A stretch of 64,000 nucleotides of DNA from Phycisphaerae bacterium (GCA_018003015.1 JAGNEZ010000026.1:1-64000), one strand, 5' to 3'; numbered from the stretch's first letter, positions 17,705 to 27,387 are shown. Numbers and translations are program-made. The notes: generated from the letters alone by a model not told the origin.

Positions 17705-18492
17705 CAGGTCGGCCCTCCCGTCGCGGGAGCCGCCTCCGAGCGAAGCTCCTCTTCGAGCGTTGCCCCAAGGCTCTTGATCGGCGGAATCGGGGGTCCTCCC
17801 GCCACCGGGCCGGGCTTGTCGTAGACGACGCGGCCGTCGTACAGAATCACGATGCGGTGGAGGTAAGCGGCGATGTCCGGATCGTGGGTGACCACGATGA
17901 GGCTGAGCTTCTCGTCGCGGTGCAGGCGGGCGAGGAGCTCCAGGACTTCCTCGCTGGTCTTGGAGTCGAGGTTTCCGGTCGGCTCGTCGGCCAAGAGGAT
18001 AGGGGGGCGGTTGGCGAGTGCCCTGGCCAGGGCCACGCGCTGCTGCTGGCCGCCGGAGAGCTGCCAGGGCATATGTTCCATGCGATCCACGAGGCCGACG
18101 GTCGCCAGTGCCGCCCGGGCCCGTTTCTCGCGTTCCCTGCGAGGCACGCCCATGTAAACCATGGGCAGTTCGACGTTCTCCAGGGAAGTGCCGCTGCGGA
18201 GGAGGTTGAAGTTCTGAAACACGAAACCGAGCTTGGTTCGCCGGCAGTAGGCCAGCTGGGCCTCGTTCATCTGGTCGACGCGCTCGCCATCCAGCCAGAA
18301 GACCCCGCTGGTTGGCGTATCCAGGCAGCCGAGGATGTTCAGGAGCGTGCTTTTGCCCGAGCCGCTGGCCCCCATGATGGCGATGGCCTCTCCCGTGGCG
18401 ATGGTGAGGTTGATGCCCCGGAGGGCGTGGACACGGACCTCACCCATGTCGTAGACCCTGTGGACATCACGTAGTTCGACGATGTTGCTCAT
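17704..18492 (-). CDS. MacB/LolD-type ABC transporter ATP-binding protein
   Basis: 262 residues with a full nucleotide-binding domain: Walker A GASGSGKST, Q-loop, signature LSGGQQQRVALARAL, Walker B ILLADEPTGNLD and switch His in VVTHD. The GASGSGKS and EPTGNLD wording is typical of the LolD/MacB branch. The C-terminus extends about 30 residues past the domain. It lies 23 bp after the adaptor gene and overlaps the permease by one base, forming a three-gene efflux operon. Confidence 0.93.
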   Translation of the reverse strand: MSNIVELRDVHRVYDMGEVRVHALRGINLTIATGEAIAIMGASGSGKSTLLNILGCLDTPTSGVFWLDGERVDQMNEAQLAYCRRTKLGFVFQNFNLLRSGTSLENVELPMVYMGVPRREREKRARAALATVGLVDRMEHMPWQLSGGQQQRVALARALANRPPILLADEPTGNLDSKTSEEVLELLARLHRDEKLSLIVVTHDPDIAAYLHRIVILYDGRVVYDKPGPVAGGPPIPPIKSLGATLEEELRSEAAPATGGPT

Positions 18493-18515
18493 GTCGAGGG
18501 CGTCTTCCGGTTACC

Positions 18516-19817
18516 TCAGGGCTGGCGGTTCTCCGGCCGGGCGAGCATGATCGCGCGTTGCAGGGCGCTCTGCCCGTCCGCGTGCATGCGGACCTCGGTG
18601 GCGAACTCATCGCCGGCTTTGACCGGGCTGTTCTCGGCAATGATGGTTTCGCGGTTGTCGGTGAAGACGGTCCAGACCGGCACGACCTGCCATTTCTGGC
18701 TGACGTACTGCCACAGTGTGCCCTTGACCGGCTCGAGGGGCGGTGGCGTGAAGCTGACCTCGCTGGGGCGTGTCTCGACGGGGTGTTTTCCGATCACCGG
18801 GGTGGGCGCCGGTGCGGGGGCCCATTTGAGGGCGTCCAACGTGTGGCGGATCTCGGTTGGCGGCAGCGGGGGTCGGAATCGCAAGGCCGAGTTGGCGATC
18901 TTGAGGGCGTTCTCGCGGTGCACGATTTCGATGGTGACATCGGCGGGCATGCCCGGGCGAAGGAGCTGCTCACGGTTTTCGACATCGATGGTGACGGTGT
19001 AGGTGACCACGTTGCCCAGGGTCTTGGGCTGGTTGCGAATCTGCCGCACGGTGCCGGTGAAGGTCCGGTCCCGGTAGGCGTTGACCTTGAAGGTGGCAGC
19101 CTGGCCGGGGCAGATGTACCCGACGTCGGATTCGCTGACGTCCGCGAGGAGCTTCATGTGGGAGAGATCCTCGGCCAGGGAAATCAGTTCGGGAGCCATG
19201 AACGCCGCCGCGACGGTCTGGCCGACGTCCACCCGGCGGTCGATGACGACGCCGTCGATGGGGGAAGTGATCACGGTCCGGTCAAGGTGGTACTTGGCCA
19301 GATCGACGCGGCTCCCGGCCCCTTTGACGCTGGCCTCGGCGGCGGCGACGTCTGCGACGGCAGCTTCCCTGGCGGCCTCTCGCATGGCGAGCTCGTCCGG
19401 ACTCGCGGCTTGGCCGGCCTGCAGACTCTTGGCTTTCTGATACTGGCGTTCCGCCTCTTTGGCCTGGACCTGGACCTGCTTGAGCTGGGCCTGGATACGA
19501 GCGACGTCGGCCTCGGCTTGTTTGAGCTCGGCCTGGACGAGCTCAGGCTTGAGCCGGATCAGCTCCTGCCCACGTTTGACCCGGTCGTTGTGTTCGACTA
19601 GAACGCTCTCGACCGTGCCCGAGGTCTCGCAGCCGATCAGTACCTCCGTTGTCGGAGCGAGTTTGCCGGTTGCCGAGACGCTCAGGGCGAGCGAGCCGGT
19701 GGCGGCCTTGGTGGTGCGGACTTCCATCTCCTCTTTCTGGTTAAGGGCCTTCCAGCCCAGCCAGCCGCCGGCCCCCAAAGCCGCGATGATCAGAAGTTGG
19801 ACGGACCGTTTGAACAC
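18516..19817 (-). CDS. HlyD/MacA-type periplasmic adaptor subunit
   Basis: 433 residues. An N-terminal membrane anchor (LLIIAALGAGGWLGWKAL) is followed by the first lipoyl half (IGCETSGTVESVLVEHNDRVKRGQ), an alpha-hairpin coiled coil (about residues 90-185), the second lipoyl half (TVITSPIDGVVIDRRVDVGQTV) and a beta-barrel domain. It has an insertion near residues 320-370 rich in proline, which is longer than in typical MacA. It is first in the operon with the ATPase and permease. Divergent transcription starts toward the KAS III operon. Confidence 0.9.
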   Translation of the reverse strand: MFKRSVQLLIIAALGAGGWLGWKALNQKEEMEVRTTKAATGSLALSVSATGKLAPTTEVLIGCETSGTVESVLVEHNDRVKRGQELIRLKPELVQAELKQAEADVARIQAQLKQVQVQAKEAERQYQKAKSLQAGQAASPDELAMREAAREAAVADVAAAEASVKGAGSRVDLAKYHLDRTVITSPIDGVVIDRRVDVGQTVAAAFMAPELISLAEDLSHMKLLADVSESDVGYICPGQAATFKVNAYRDRTFTGTVRQIRNQPKTLGNVVTYTVTIDVENREQLLRPGMPADVTIEIVHRENALKIANSALRFRPPLPPTEIRHTLDALKWAPAPAPTPVIGKHPVETRPSEVSFTPPPLEPVKGTLWQYVSQKWQVVPVWTVFTDNRETIIAENSPVKAGDEFATEVRMHADGQSALQRAIMLARPENRQP

Positions 19818-19925
19818 AGTTCACTCCAGTGTGGGGCAACGTATAATCCCATCGTCTTCCTGAGTCTCCGGCTCAGGGGTCCTGGCCGGTCGGGAGTGCG
19901 GTCCAGGCAGGCGATCGGAGGCCAG

Positions 19926-19954
19926 TTGACATCCGTAAACCCTTGCGGCACAAT
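19926..19954 (+). promoter_or_regulatory. Sigma-70-like promoter of the KAS III operon
   Basis: A perfect -35 TTGACA (19926-19931) and CACAAT (19949-19954, 4 of 6) are separated by 17 bases, about 105 bases before the GTG start at 20059. A second plus-strand candidate (TTCACT, 16 bases, TATAAT at 19842-19847) lies further upstream. Confidence 0.5.
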
Positions 19955-20058
19955 CTGGCCTCTTGCATCGCTTTTGGGCAAAGCCGAAGCGTAACACGGA
20001 TGTGCCCTGAGGAAAAGGGCCGCAGCGTGAGTGCAGCGTGCGATGAAAGGGTGAAATT

Positions 20059-21189
20059 GTGAACCCCCAGTTGAAGCGTGTTTCCATTGTCGGTACCGGT
20101 TCGTTCCTGCCGAACGATCCCGTTCCCAACAGTCGGCTTGACGAGGTGTTGGGACCGCTGACCGACGCTCCCGAGCGGGTCAAATCCTTCATGGAGACGA
20201 TTGGGACGCGCATGCTGGCCAACAGCGGGGTGGAGTTCAGACACTTCGCGATCGACACCAAGACTCGGAAACTCACCCACACGGTTGCCTCTCTGGGCGA
20301 GGAAGCGGTCCGCCGGGCGTTGGACGCGGCGGGCATCAAGCCGACCGATGTAGATCTGCTGATTCTGGCGAGTTCCAACTATGACGAAACTACGCCACCC
20401 ACATCGGCTTTGCTGCAAGAGCGTTTGGGGATTGAGACGTGTGCCGAGATGGAGGTTCACTCGAACTGTTCAGGGGTGGGTAAAGCCATCCAGATCGCCT
20501 ATGACGCTCTTCGGGTAGGGCGGTACAAGACGGCGGTGGCGGTTTACCCTCAGCTCTCCAGTGTCTATCTCCGCCGCGAGTACCTCAACCAGCCGTTCAT
20601 GACCAAGAAGCAGGCGGCGTTGAGGTATATTCTGGCCGATGGGGCCGGGGCGGTGGTGTTGCAGGCGGTGGACGCTCCTGCCGGCAAGGCGGTTCCACAC
20701 GAGCTGCTCGGGACTTTCGTTGAGTCGGTGGGCGGCAAACGATCGCCGGGCATGACTGCCGGTGGCGGTGTGGGCAACCTGGTGGAGCCCGACAAGCAGA
20801 TCGTTCACATGTGGAAGCAGGGGCTGCACCATCTGGATCAGGATTTTGCCGCGGTTAACCGGGATGCTGCGCGGACACTGCATGAGGGCGTCGTGCGAAT
20901 GATCGCCCAGTTGGGCATCGATCCCAAGAGCGTCTCGCAATGCGTGTTCTCGATTCCAACCCGGCAGCTGTATGAGGACGGCGTCGGGCCGTTCATGGAG
21001 TTCTTTGGGCTCACCCGCAACGAGATCAAGTTTCGTGCCTGCAACACCGGCTACTGCGGTGGTGCTTCGCTTCTCCTGCACTTTGATGAGATCGCCCGGA
21101 ACGGCGAACTGAAGACGGGGGACGTGGTTGTTGTTCACTCCGTCGAGTCGAGCAAGTGGATGACTGCCGGCTTCGTTGTGAGGTGGTAG
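20059..21189 (+). CDS. KAS III (FabH-like) ketosynthase with an atypical active site
   Basis: 376 residues of the thiolase fold. The catalytic Cys is at 137 in HSNCSGVGKA and the conserved Asn is at 329 in ACNTGYCGGAS. Where FabH has the HQAN histidine this protein has PTRQL (residues 300-304), so the usual His is absent. That change suggests altered chemistry, such as acyl transfer or non-decarboxylative condensation. Start GTG 20059 has GAAAGGG seven bases upstream. It is first in a tight operon with a membrane methyltransferase, an SDR and a GT-C-like protein, and not in a fatty-acid synthesis cluster, so a special lipid or polyketide role is inferred. Confidence 0.82.
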   Translation: MNPQLKRVSIVGTGSFLPNDPVPNSRLDEVLGPLTDAPERVKSFMETIGTRMLANSGVEFRHFAIDTKTRKLTHTVASLGEEAVRRALDAAGIKPTDVDLLILASSNYDETTPPTSALLQERLGIETCAEMEVHSNCSGVGKAIQIAYDALRVGRYKTAVAVYPQLSSVYLRREYLNQPFMTKKQAALRYILADGAGAVVLQAVDAPAGKAVPHELLGTFVESVGGKRSPGMTAGGGVGNLVEPDKQIVHMWKQGLHHLDQDFAAVNRDAARTLHEGVVRMIAQLGIDPKSVSQCVFSIPTRQLYEDGVGPFMEFFGLTRNEIKFRACNTGYCGGASLLLHFDEIARNGELKTGDVVVVHSVESSKWMTAGFVVRW

Positions 21190-21191
21190 CC

Positions 21192-21770
21192 ATGGCGGAT
21201 GCCGGCCACCGCGGGGGAGGGGGTAGCGCCCCAGCCAGGCAGGGCATCAGGGCGTGGCTGGACTCCATACCGCTGACTGCCCGGATGATCTTCTACGCGA
21301 TCTTTTTCCTCGCCGGTGTTCTCGTCGGATTGCCCTATCTTGCCTATCAGATCGACGTGCATCTTCCTGCGTGCCGTATCGATATCGGCGTGTTTCGCTA
21401 TGTTGGCGTGGCGGTTTTCGTGTTTTTCTTCATCATCTACGCTCGCGGCTCGTACACGCTGACCCGGCTGGGGCGCGGGGCCTACGTCGAGTTCGACCCG
21501 CCCAAGGAGTTCGTGGCGACTGGTCCGTTCCGCTGGTGCCGAAACCCGATTGCCGGATCCGTGGTGGGCATGATTCTCGGCGAGGCTGTGGCGTTCTCGT
21601 CCGTCGGCATCTTCCTGCTGTTCCTGGTCGCGATTCCCCTTGCCCATCTGCAGGTGGTCCTGCTGGAGGAACCCCTGCTGGAGAAGCGATTTGGATCGGC
21701 CTACAACGACTATCGGGCTCGTGTGCCGCGCTGGTTTCCGCGGCTTCCCGGAAGCGAGGGCCCCCCGTGA
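21192..21770 (+). CDS. ICMT/phospholipid-methyltransferase-like membrane protein
   Basis: 192 residues. Four hydrophobic helices are followed by the C-terminal SAM-binding part typical of the isoprenylcysteine carboxyl methyltransferase superfamily: TGPFRWCRNPI, then EEPLLEKRFGSAYNDY and RVPRWFPR. It probably methylates a small lipid or prenyl product in the membrane. The start at 21192 is two bases after the ketosynthase stop and has GAGG about nine bases upstream. Its stop overlaps the next start (GTGA). Confidence 0.8.
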   Translation: MADAGHRGGGGSAPARQGIRAWLDSIPLTARMIFYAIFFLAGVLVGLPYLAYQIDVHLPACRIDIGVFRYVGVAVFVFFFIIYARGSYTLTRLGRGAYVEFDPPKEFVATGPFRWCRNPIAGSVVGMILGEAVAFSSVGIFLLFLVAIPLAHLQVVLLEEPLLEKRFGSAYNDYRARVPRWFPRLPGSEGPP

Positions 21771-22753
21771 TTGTGGCACTGACCGGCGGCACGGGCTTCC
21801 TGGGCCAGGCCCTGATCCGGTTCCTGGTGCCCGCCGCCGAGCAGGTGCGTGCGCTGGTGCGCCGGCCTGCGGACGAAGATCGGATTCGCTCGTGGGGCGC
21901 CGTCCCCGTTCGCGGCGATCTGGTCGTGCCTGGCGGATGCGACGGACTGGTGGGCAAGGGCAACATCCTGATTCACTCGGCGGCCCGTGTTGATCTCACC
22001 GGTACCTGGGCCGAGTTCCGTGAGACCACTGTGGAGGGGACGCGCCGCCTCCTCACCGCCGCGCTTCCCCAACAGCCGGCCCGGGTGGTTTACGTCAGTT
22101 CGGCGGTAGTTTACTCCCCCGCCGCCCAAAGCTCGCCGATGTGTGCCGAGCGGACTCCAGTCGAACCCGCCTCGTTCAACTACTACGGCCGGGCGAAGCT
22201 CGAGGCCGAGAATCTGGTTCGCGAGCAGTGCGATCGGGTGGGGTGTCCGTGGACGATCGTTCGCCTCGGTTTCCTGTACGGCCCGGAGAACCGGGCGATG
22301 GAGAGCCACTTCATGCCGCTGATCAAGGGGCGATGGCTGTTCATCGTCGGCAGCGGAGAGAACCGCATTGCGACGCTGTACGTCGATGACGCGGCCCGGG
22401 CGGTGGTGCTGGTCGCCACGAGCCAGGCACCTGCGAACCGGATCTACGACGTCGCCAGCGACGAGCCGGTCAACCAGTGCCAGTTTCTGGACGGGACATG
22501 TGACGCGATGGGTTTGCCTCGGTCCCGACAGCAGGTGGGGTGCGGGCTGGCTCGTTTCTTCAGCGGGGCGGTGGATCTGTGCTCTCGGATCACGGGCAAG
22601 AGGTTCTCGTTCTCTCGGGCGATGGTGGCCCTGATGTCCGCCGACCAGGTCATCGACGCGGGCCGCATTCGCAGGGAACTCGGCTGGCGGCCGGAGGTGA
22701 CCTTCGAAAAAGGCATCCGGTTGACTCGCCAATGGTGGCTGCGGACGCACTGA
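21767..22753 (+). CDS. Extended SDR (NAD(P)-dependent epimerase / 3-beta-HSD-like)
   Basis: 328 residues. The N-terminal Rossmann motif is TGGTGFLG (residues 6-13); the active site has VSSAVVYS and YYGRAK, the Tyr and Lys of YxxxK. The length and C-terminal part (YVDDAARAVVLV, then GWRPEVTFEKGIRLT) fit the 3-beta-hydroxysteroid dehydrogenase/OleD-like branch, which reduces keto-lipids. Start GTG 21767 overlaps the methyltransferase stop and follows GAGGG. Reduction of the ketosynthase product is a natural inference but is not shown. Confidence 0.83.
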   Translation: MIVALTGGTGFLGQALIRFLVPAAEQVRALVRRPADEDRIRSWGAVPVRGDLVVPGGCDGLVGKGNILIHSAARVDLTGTWAEFRETTVEGTRRLLTAALPQQPARVVYVSSAVVYSPAAQSSPMCAERTPVEPASFNYYGRAKLEAENLVREQCDRVGCPWTIVRLGFLYGPENRAMESHFMPLIKGRWLFIVGSGENRIATLYVDDAARAVVLVATSQAPANRIYDVASDEPVNQCQFLDGTCDAMGLPRSRQQVGCGLARFFSGAVDLCSRITGKRFSFSRAMVALMSADQVIDAGRIRRELGWRPEVTFEKGIRLTRQWWLRTH

Positions 22754-24846
22754 TGTCGTTGCCGGAACAGACTGAAGCGATGACGCCGCCGGCCGGTTGG
22801 TCCCGAGGCGGGCTTGTTGTCCTTGGTCTCCTGGTCGTTCTCCTGGCCGGTCACGGCACTTCCCTCTGGGACGGCGTGTTTCTTGACGACCACTGGCAGC
22901 GAGCTGCATCCGCCCACTATGGCTGGGGCTGGAACGACCTGATCGAGTCGGCGACCATCGACCTTTCGGGCAGATGGAACCACTTCTGGTGGCAGGAGAA
23001 ACCGATCGTCTGGCGCTATGCTCGCCCGGTCGCCATGCTCGTGGTCAAACTGGAGTATGTGCTGACCCTGGGGAGTCCGGTTGGTATCCACGCATTTGCC
23101 TTGTTCTGGCACGGCCTGACCGGCTGGCTGGTCTATCGGCTGGCGGCCTGGGCCGGGCTGGGCCGTTTCTGGGCGTTCCTGGCGGGCGCCCTGTTCATTC
23201 TGCACCCGCATTCGACAACCACGGTCAGCTGGGCATCGGCCCGCAATGCCCTGGTCAACGCCTGTTTCTTCGCCGCGGCCGTGCTGCTGTATGCCCGGGC
23301 CTCGCTCGGAGTGGCGGGCCGCCCTAGCTCCTCGCAATGGAGGCGGTTCGTCCCGGCCATGTTGTTCTGGTTGCTGGCCCTGTTCAGCCGCGAGACGGGG
23401 ATCATTTTCCCGGCGATCATCGTCCTGCTGGACTTGTGCTTCGGGGGTTGGCGGCATGTCATCCGCCGATGGCCGGTGTATGTAGCCGTCGGTATCCTGT
23501 CGGCGGCTTTCCTCTACTACCGCTTGTTCGTGTTCTCCGTGGATGCGGTACCGCCGGTCTACTTCAGCAAACCAAGCGGGCTTGAGTACGTGCCTTGGGC
23601 GGTGGGCAAAATACTGACCTGTCTGTTCTCGGAAGTGTTCTACACGCCCATGGTCATGGGCTTGTCTACGCTGAGGAATCTCTCGCCGGAGATTATTCTC
23701 GCTTATGCCGTCGTCGTGGTGTTGACCGGCCTGATTCTGTGGTGGTACTTCTGGGCGTCGCGAGGGCATTGTGGCCGATGGTTCTGGTTCCTATGGACCC
23801 TGGGTGCCTTCGCCCCGGTGATCCCCGTGTTTACTGCCCCGCATTTCGCCTATCTGCCGACGATTCCGTATGCCGTCATGATGGCCCTGATGCTGAGGCG
23901 GCTGCCCGGGCGATGGCGGCACGCGGTGACCACGTTGATCATCCTCGCGACGGTCTGGTCGTTCGGGGTCTACCGGTTCATCTACCGCGGTACGGTGCGG
24001 GCTGAGCAGCTGGTGCATGCGGATATGCTCTTCGAGGCTTGGCCGCCGCCGCCGGGCACCCGAGCGTTTTTCATCAACCTGCCGGTTGCCAACGCGTACG
24101 CCGGGCTGGTTCTTCGGGAAGCCTGGCAGGCCGAGGGTTTCGAGGGCTACACCCTGACGCTGGCGACCCACACGCTGATGATGGATCGCTCGAGCGTGGT
24201 GGAGCGTACGGGCCCACGCGAACTGACCATTTCGATTGCGCCGCCGGGTTACTTCACCGGTCTGACCGGTGGGATGTTCCTGAAGGTGCTGCGGCCGAGC
24301 GGCAGACTGGACGCGGGAACCACGGTCAAGAGCAAGGAGTTAGACGCGACCGTGCTTGAAGCCGGCGGCGACGGCGTTCTCAAGCTGAGGTTCACATTTC
24401 CCAAGCGGTTGTCTGAGACTGACTACTACTTCTATGTGGGGTCGCCCGAGCGACCTGCGTACCGCCTGAGATTCGATACCGTCCCGGTCAATCTCGAGGG
24501 GAGCCGATACGGTGATCTCTTCGCTTCCGCTCGGTCATCCGATCCTGCGGCGCGAGACAAGGCTCGCCGCGAGATCCACGACCTGACGCGGCCGTTGGCG
24601 ATCCAAACGGCCAGCCCTTTGCAGCAACGCCTTGCCGGTGCCGCGATCATGTCCGACGGCGATCTGGATTTGATCGAGGAGTGGTGGGAGCAGATGGACG
24701 CTCCCCGGATGATCGAGGAGAATCGCCGCTGGCGAGAGCAGCACGCCACCATGTTGGCTGAACGCGGGCACTTCCTCAAGATCATGGAGATCGTCGGACG
24801 GATCGTCAGGTCGGATTTGTTCCTCACTGGAGGCAAGAAGTTATGA
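22753..24846 (+). CDS. GT-C-like membrane protein with soluble C-terminal domain
   Basis: 697 residues. About 11 membrane helices lie in residues 20-430, with a loop GVFLDDHWQRAAS after the first helix that resembles the acidic GT-C signature (paired Asp). The C-terminal 260 residues are soluble. GT-C proteins move sugars from lipid carriers to acceptors outside the cytoplasm; the assignment is by architecture only. The start shares a base with the SDR stop (TGATG at 22751-22755), so the two are coupled. It converges on the glycosyltransferase array. Confidence 0.65.
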   Translation: MSLPEQTEAMTPPAGWSRGGLVVLGLLVVLLAGHGTSLWDGVFLDDHWQRAASAHYGWGWNDLIESATIDLSGRWNHFWWQEKPIVWRYARPVAMLVVKLEYVLTLGSPVGIHAFALFWHGLTGWLVYRLAAWAGLGRFWAFLAGALFILHPHSTTTVSWASARNALVNACFFAAAVLLYARASLGVAGRPSSSQWRRFVPAMLFWLLALFSRETGIIFPAIIVLLDLCFGGWRHVIRRWPVYVAVGILSAAFLYYRLFVFSVDAVPPVYFSKPSGLEYVPWAVGKILTCLFSEVFYTPMVMGLSTLRNLSPEIILAYAVVVVLTGLILWWYFWASRGHCGRWFWFLWTLGAFAPVIPVFTAPHFAYLPTIPYAVMMALMLRRLPGRWRHAVTTLIILATVWSFGVYRFIYRGTVRAEQLVHADMLFEAWPPPPGTRAFFINLPVANAYAGLVLREAWQAEGFEGYTLTLATHTLMMDRSSVVERTGPRELTISIAPPGYFTGLTGGMFLKVLRPSGRLDAGTTVKSKELDATVLEAGGDGVLKLRFTFPKRLSETDYYFYVGSPERPAYRLRFDTVPVNLEGSRYGDLFASARSSDPAARDKARREIHDLTRPLAIQTASPLQQRLAGAAIMSDGDLDLIEEWWEQMDAPRMIEENRRWREQHATMLAERGHFLKIMEIVGRIVRSDLFLTGGKKL

Positions 24847-24891
24847 GTGATGAATAGAGGTCACTTGCTGCTCCGTTCGCTACTCATGACT
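24839..24891. terminator. Inverted repeat at convergent operon ends
   Basis: AGTTATGAGT (24839-24848) and ACTCATGACT (24882-24891) pair at 9 of 10 positions across a 33-base loop and include the stop codons of both convergent genes. It could end transcription from both sides. No long T run is present. Confidence 0.35.
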
Positions 24892-26134
24892 GATCTTGCA
24901 GCTCTTCGATCGCCCTGCACGCTGGTTCCGCCGGATTCACGTGGCGCAGCCGTTCGGCGCACTCCTTGCATCGGGCAGCCACTTCGGGAGACTCCAGCAG
25001 GGTGTGGAGCCGCTCGGCCAGGAGCGGGGCCTGATACTCCTCCCTGCGGATCGTCAGCAGGGTGCCCAGCCTCTTGAATCGGGCGGCGTTGTCCGGTTGA
25101 TCCAGGCCGAAGGGGATCGCCAACTGGGGCACGCCCGCGGCCAGGGCCAGCGAGCCGGTGCCGATTCCACCGTGGTGGACGATCGCCGCAGCCCTCGGCA
25201 ATGCCGCCTTGAACGGCAGGAACTCGAAATGCCGCACGCCGTTGGGCAGTGTCTCGGGCAGGAACTGTCGATAGGGCGTCAACAGGATGCCTCGCCGGCC
25301 AAGGATGCGGCAGGCTTCGGCTGATGCCTGCAGGAACCACTGCACGTCGTGGAGCGGGGATCCGGATGAGAAGATGATCGGCGGAGTGCCTTCACTCAGG
25401 AACGCCTCGGCGTCGGGGGGCATCGAAATGGCCTCGGCCCCGTCGTACATGGGAAACCCCGTCAGCAGGACCTGGGCCGGCCAGTCTGGCTGCGGTGGGG
25501 CGAACCAATCGGGGAACAGACCGATCACCCGTTGCGGCGAGTTGTACCACTCCTTGAGAATCCGGCGAACGGGGGGCAGTCCCAACTCGGCGCGGAATGC
25601 ATTGATCGGAGGGCCGATGACGCGGTCTACCAGGGCGTCCACGATGCGGTAGGTCACCGGCCGCAGAAATCGGGGGATCAGGTGAAAACGGGGCAGGGCG
25701 GACATCACCGGAGGCTGATGAATGCTCCGGAGCATGAGCGGGTAGACGTGAACCGTCGCCAGGGGCACGCCGAGCTCGTCGTGGGCGATGCGCGCCCCGA
25801 AGGCTCCGGGGCAGGCGGCGACCACCGTCTCGCCGGGCACGTAGCAGTCGCGAATGCAGGCGTACCAGCGCGGCAGCGTTTTGGGCAGGATTTCCCGGGC
25901 CAGGATCTCGAAACTGGCGGCTGCGTTTTTGAGCTGCGGATTCGGAGTGTCCGAGCCGGTGGCAAACTGGATGCCGAGTGGCTCGAAGTCGAGTCCTGCC
26001 CGACGGGCGTGCCGGTCGTAGCGGTCTTCGGTGAAGAGTGTCACCTTGTGACCGCGAGCCTTGAGCGCCCGTCCCAGCCAGACGAAGGGGTACACGTCCC
26101 CGTCGGTGCCGAAAGGTATCAGCAGAACATGCAT
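24884..26134 (-). CDS. GT1-family glycosyltransferase (MGT/sterol-glucosyltransferase-like), paralogue 1
   Basis: 416 residues of the GT-B fold. The N-terminal domain starts MHVLLIPFGTDGDVYPFVWLG; the C-terminal donor site reads VHHGGIGTGS, then GVPQLAIP and DQPDNAARF, the nucleotide-sugar-binding motif of the UGT/MGT family. Members glycosylate lipids, sterols or macrolides. The start at 26134 is fixed by alignment with the three neighbouring paralogues and overlaps the stop of paralogue 2 by one base, so it is translated by coupling. It is last of the minus-strand operon. Confidence 0.88.
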   Translation of the reverse strand: MHVLLIPFGTDGDVYPFVWLGRALKARGHKVTLFTEDRYDRHARRAGLDFEPLGIQFATGSDTPNPQLKNAAASFEILAREILPKTLPRWYACIRDCYVPGETVVAACPGAFGARIAHDELGVPLATVHVYPLMLRSIHQPPVMSALPRFHLIPRFLRPVTYRIVDALVDRVIGPPINAFRAELGLPPVRRILKEWYNSPQRVIGLFPDWFAPPQPDWPAQVLLTGFPMYDGAEAISMPPDAEAFLSEGTPPIIFSSGSPLHDVQWFLQASAEACRILGRRGILLTPYRQFLPETLPNGVRHFEFLPFKAALPRAAAIVHHGGIGTGSLALAAGVPQLAIPFGLDQPDNAARFKRLGTLLTIRREEYQAPLLAERLHTLLESPEVAARCKECAERLRHVNPAEPACRAIEELQDQS

Positions 26135-27387
26135 CAGCGATCCGCTCCCGCAAGATGCTCGACGGCCGCACAGGCCTGACTCAGAGGATCTGTAAGCCGG
26201 AGTCTGCTCGCCAGCTCGCGGCACTGAGCGAGAACAGTCGGCCTGTCGATCAACTCAGCCAGCAACCGGGCGGCCGCCTCGGCGGTGTATTCATCAGGAT
26301 GCAGGCTCCGACCGACACCGAGATGTTCGAGCCGGGCGGCGTTATCGGGCTGGTCAAGACCCAGGGGGGTGATCAACTGGGGAATCCCGGCGGCCATGGC
26401 CTGTGACAGGGTACCGATTCCCCCGTGATGGACCATGGCAGCGCATCGTGGCAGGAGCCGGCGGTACGGGAGATAGTCGAAGTGGCGGACGTTGTCCGGC
26501 AGGTTGGGGGGAACATGATCGCGGAACCGGGTCATCAGGATGCCTCTTCGGCCGAGCATCCGGCACGCGTCCATCGAAGCGGCGAAGAAACCCGGCCAGT
26601 CGCCGACATTGGAGCCGGTACTGAAGACCAGGGGCGGATCGCCGGCTGCAAGGAAGGTCTCGGCCTCCGGGGGCGTGGGTTGGTGATCACCGGCGTCGTA
26701 CAGCGGAAACGTGGTCATCAGGGTCTGGGGAGGCCAGTCCGGCTGGGGGGGGGCGAACCAATCAGGGAACATGGCGATGATCCGTCGGGGGGAGTTCCAC
26801 CAGTCGGCCATGATTCGTCGGACGGGGGCCAGGCCCAGCTCGGCCCGGAAGCTGTTGATTCCGGGGCCGAGTTTCCGATCCAGAACGGTGTCGAGCAGCC
26901 GGAACGTCAAGGGTCGAATGAAGCGCGGGATCTTCCTGAGTCGTGGCAGCGCCGGGATGACCGGGGGGGCGTGGGATGAACGAAGCATGAGCGGCTGAAG
27001 GTGGATGCTGGCCAGGGGGACGCCGAGTTTCTCCTGGGCGACTCGGGCTCCAAAAACCAGCGGGCAAGCGACGACCACCGTCTGGCCGGGCTGGTAGCGA
27101 TCGGCAATCGACTTGAAGGTGGGGCGGAGCATGGCCGGGACGACGACGCCCGCGAAGAATGCGAAGCTGGCCTTCTCGTCGCCGCAGTGCGGATTGTTGA
27201 AGGCATCGAGGTACTCCTGGCGGCTGCCCAGTGGGGCGAACCCGAGGCCGGCACCGCGGACCCGTTGCTCGAAGAACTCGCTGACGATGACGGTGACTCG
27301 GTGGCCGCGGTCGCGCAAGGCGCGGCCCAGCCCCACATAGGGCAGAACGTCGCCGGCGCTGCCAAAAGGCAACAGCAATACGTGCAT
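26134..27387 (-). CDS. GT1-family glycosyltransferase, paralogue 2
   Basis: 417 residues with the same architecture as its neighbours: MHVLLLPFGSAGDVLPYVGLG at the start, donor motif VHHGGIGTLSQ, GIPQLITP and DQPDNAARL. The central acceptor-side segment (PINSFRAEL-type helix, WWNSPRRIIAMFPDWFAPPQPDWP) is nearly identical in pattern across all four copies, showing recent duplication. Start ATG 27387 follows 190 bp of non-coding DNA that carries a palindrome, so it may have its own promoter. Confidence 0.88.
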   Translation of the reverse strand: MHVLLLPFGSAGDVLPYVGLGRALRDRGHRVTVIVSEFFEQRVRGAGLGFAPLGSRQEYLDAFNNPHCGDEKASFAFFAGVVVPAMLRPTFKSIADRYQPGQTVVVACPLVFGARVAQEKLGVPLASIHLQPLMLRSSHAPPVIPALPRLRKIPRFIRPLTFRLLDTVLDRKLGPGINSFRAELGLAPVRRIMADWWNSPRRIIAMFPDWFAPPQPDWPPQTLMTTFPLYDAGDHQPTPPEAETFLAAGDPPLVFSTGSNVGDWPGFFAASMDACRMLGRRGILMTRFRDHVPPNLPDNVRHFDYLPYRRLLPRCAAMVHHGGIGTLSQAMAAGIPQLITPLGLDQPDNAARLEHLGVGRSLHPDEYTAEAAARLLAELIDRPTVLAQCRELASRLRLTDPLSQACAAVEHLAGADR

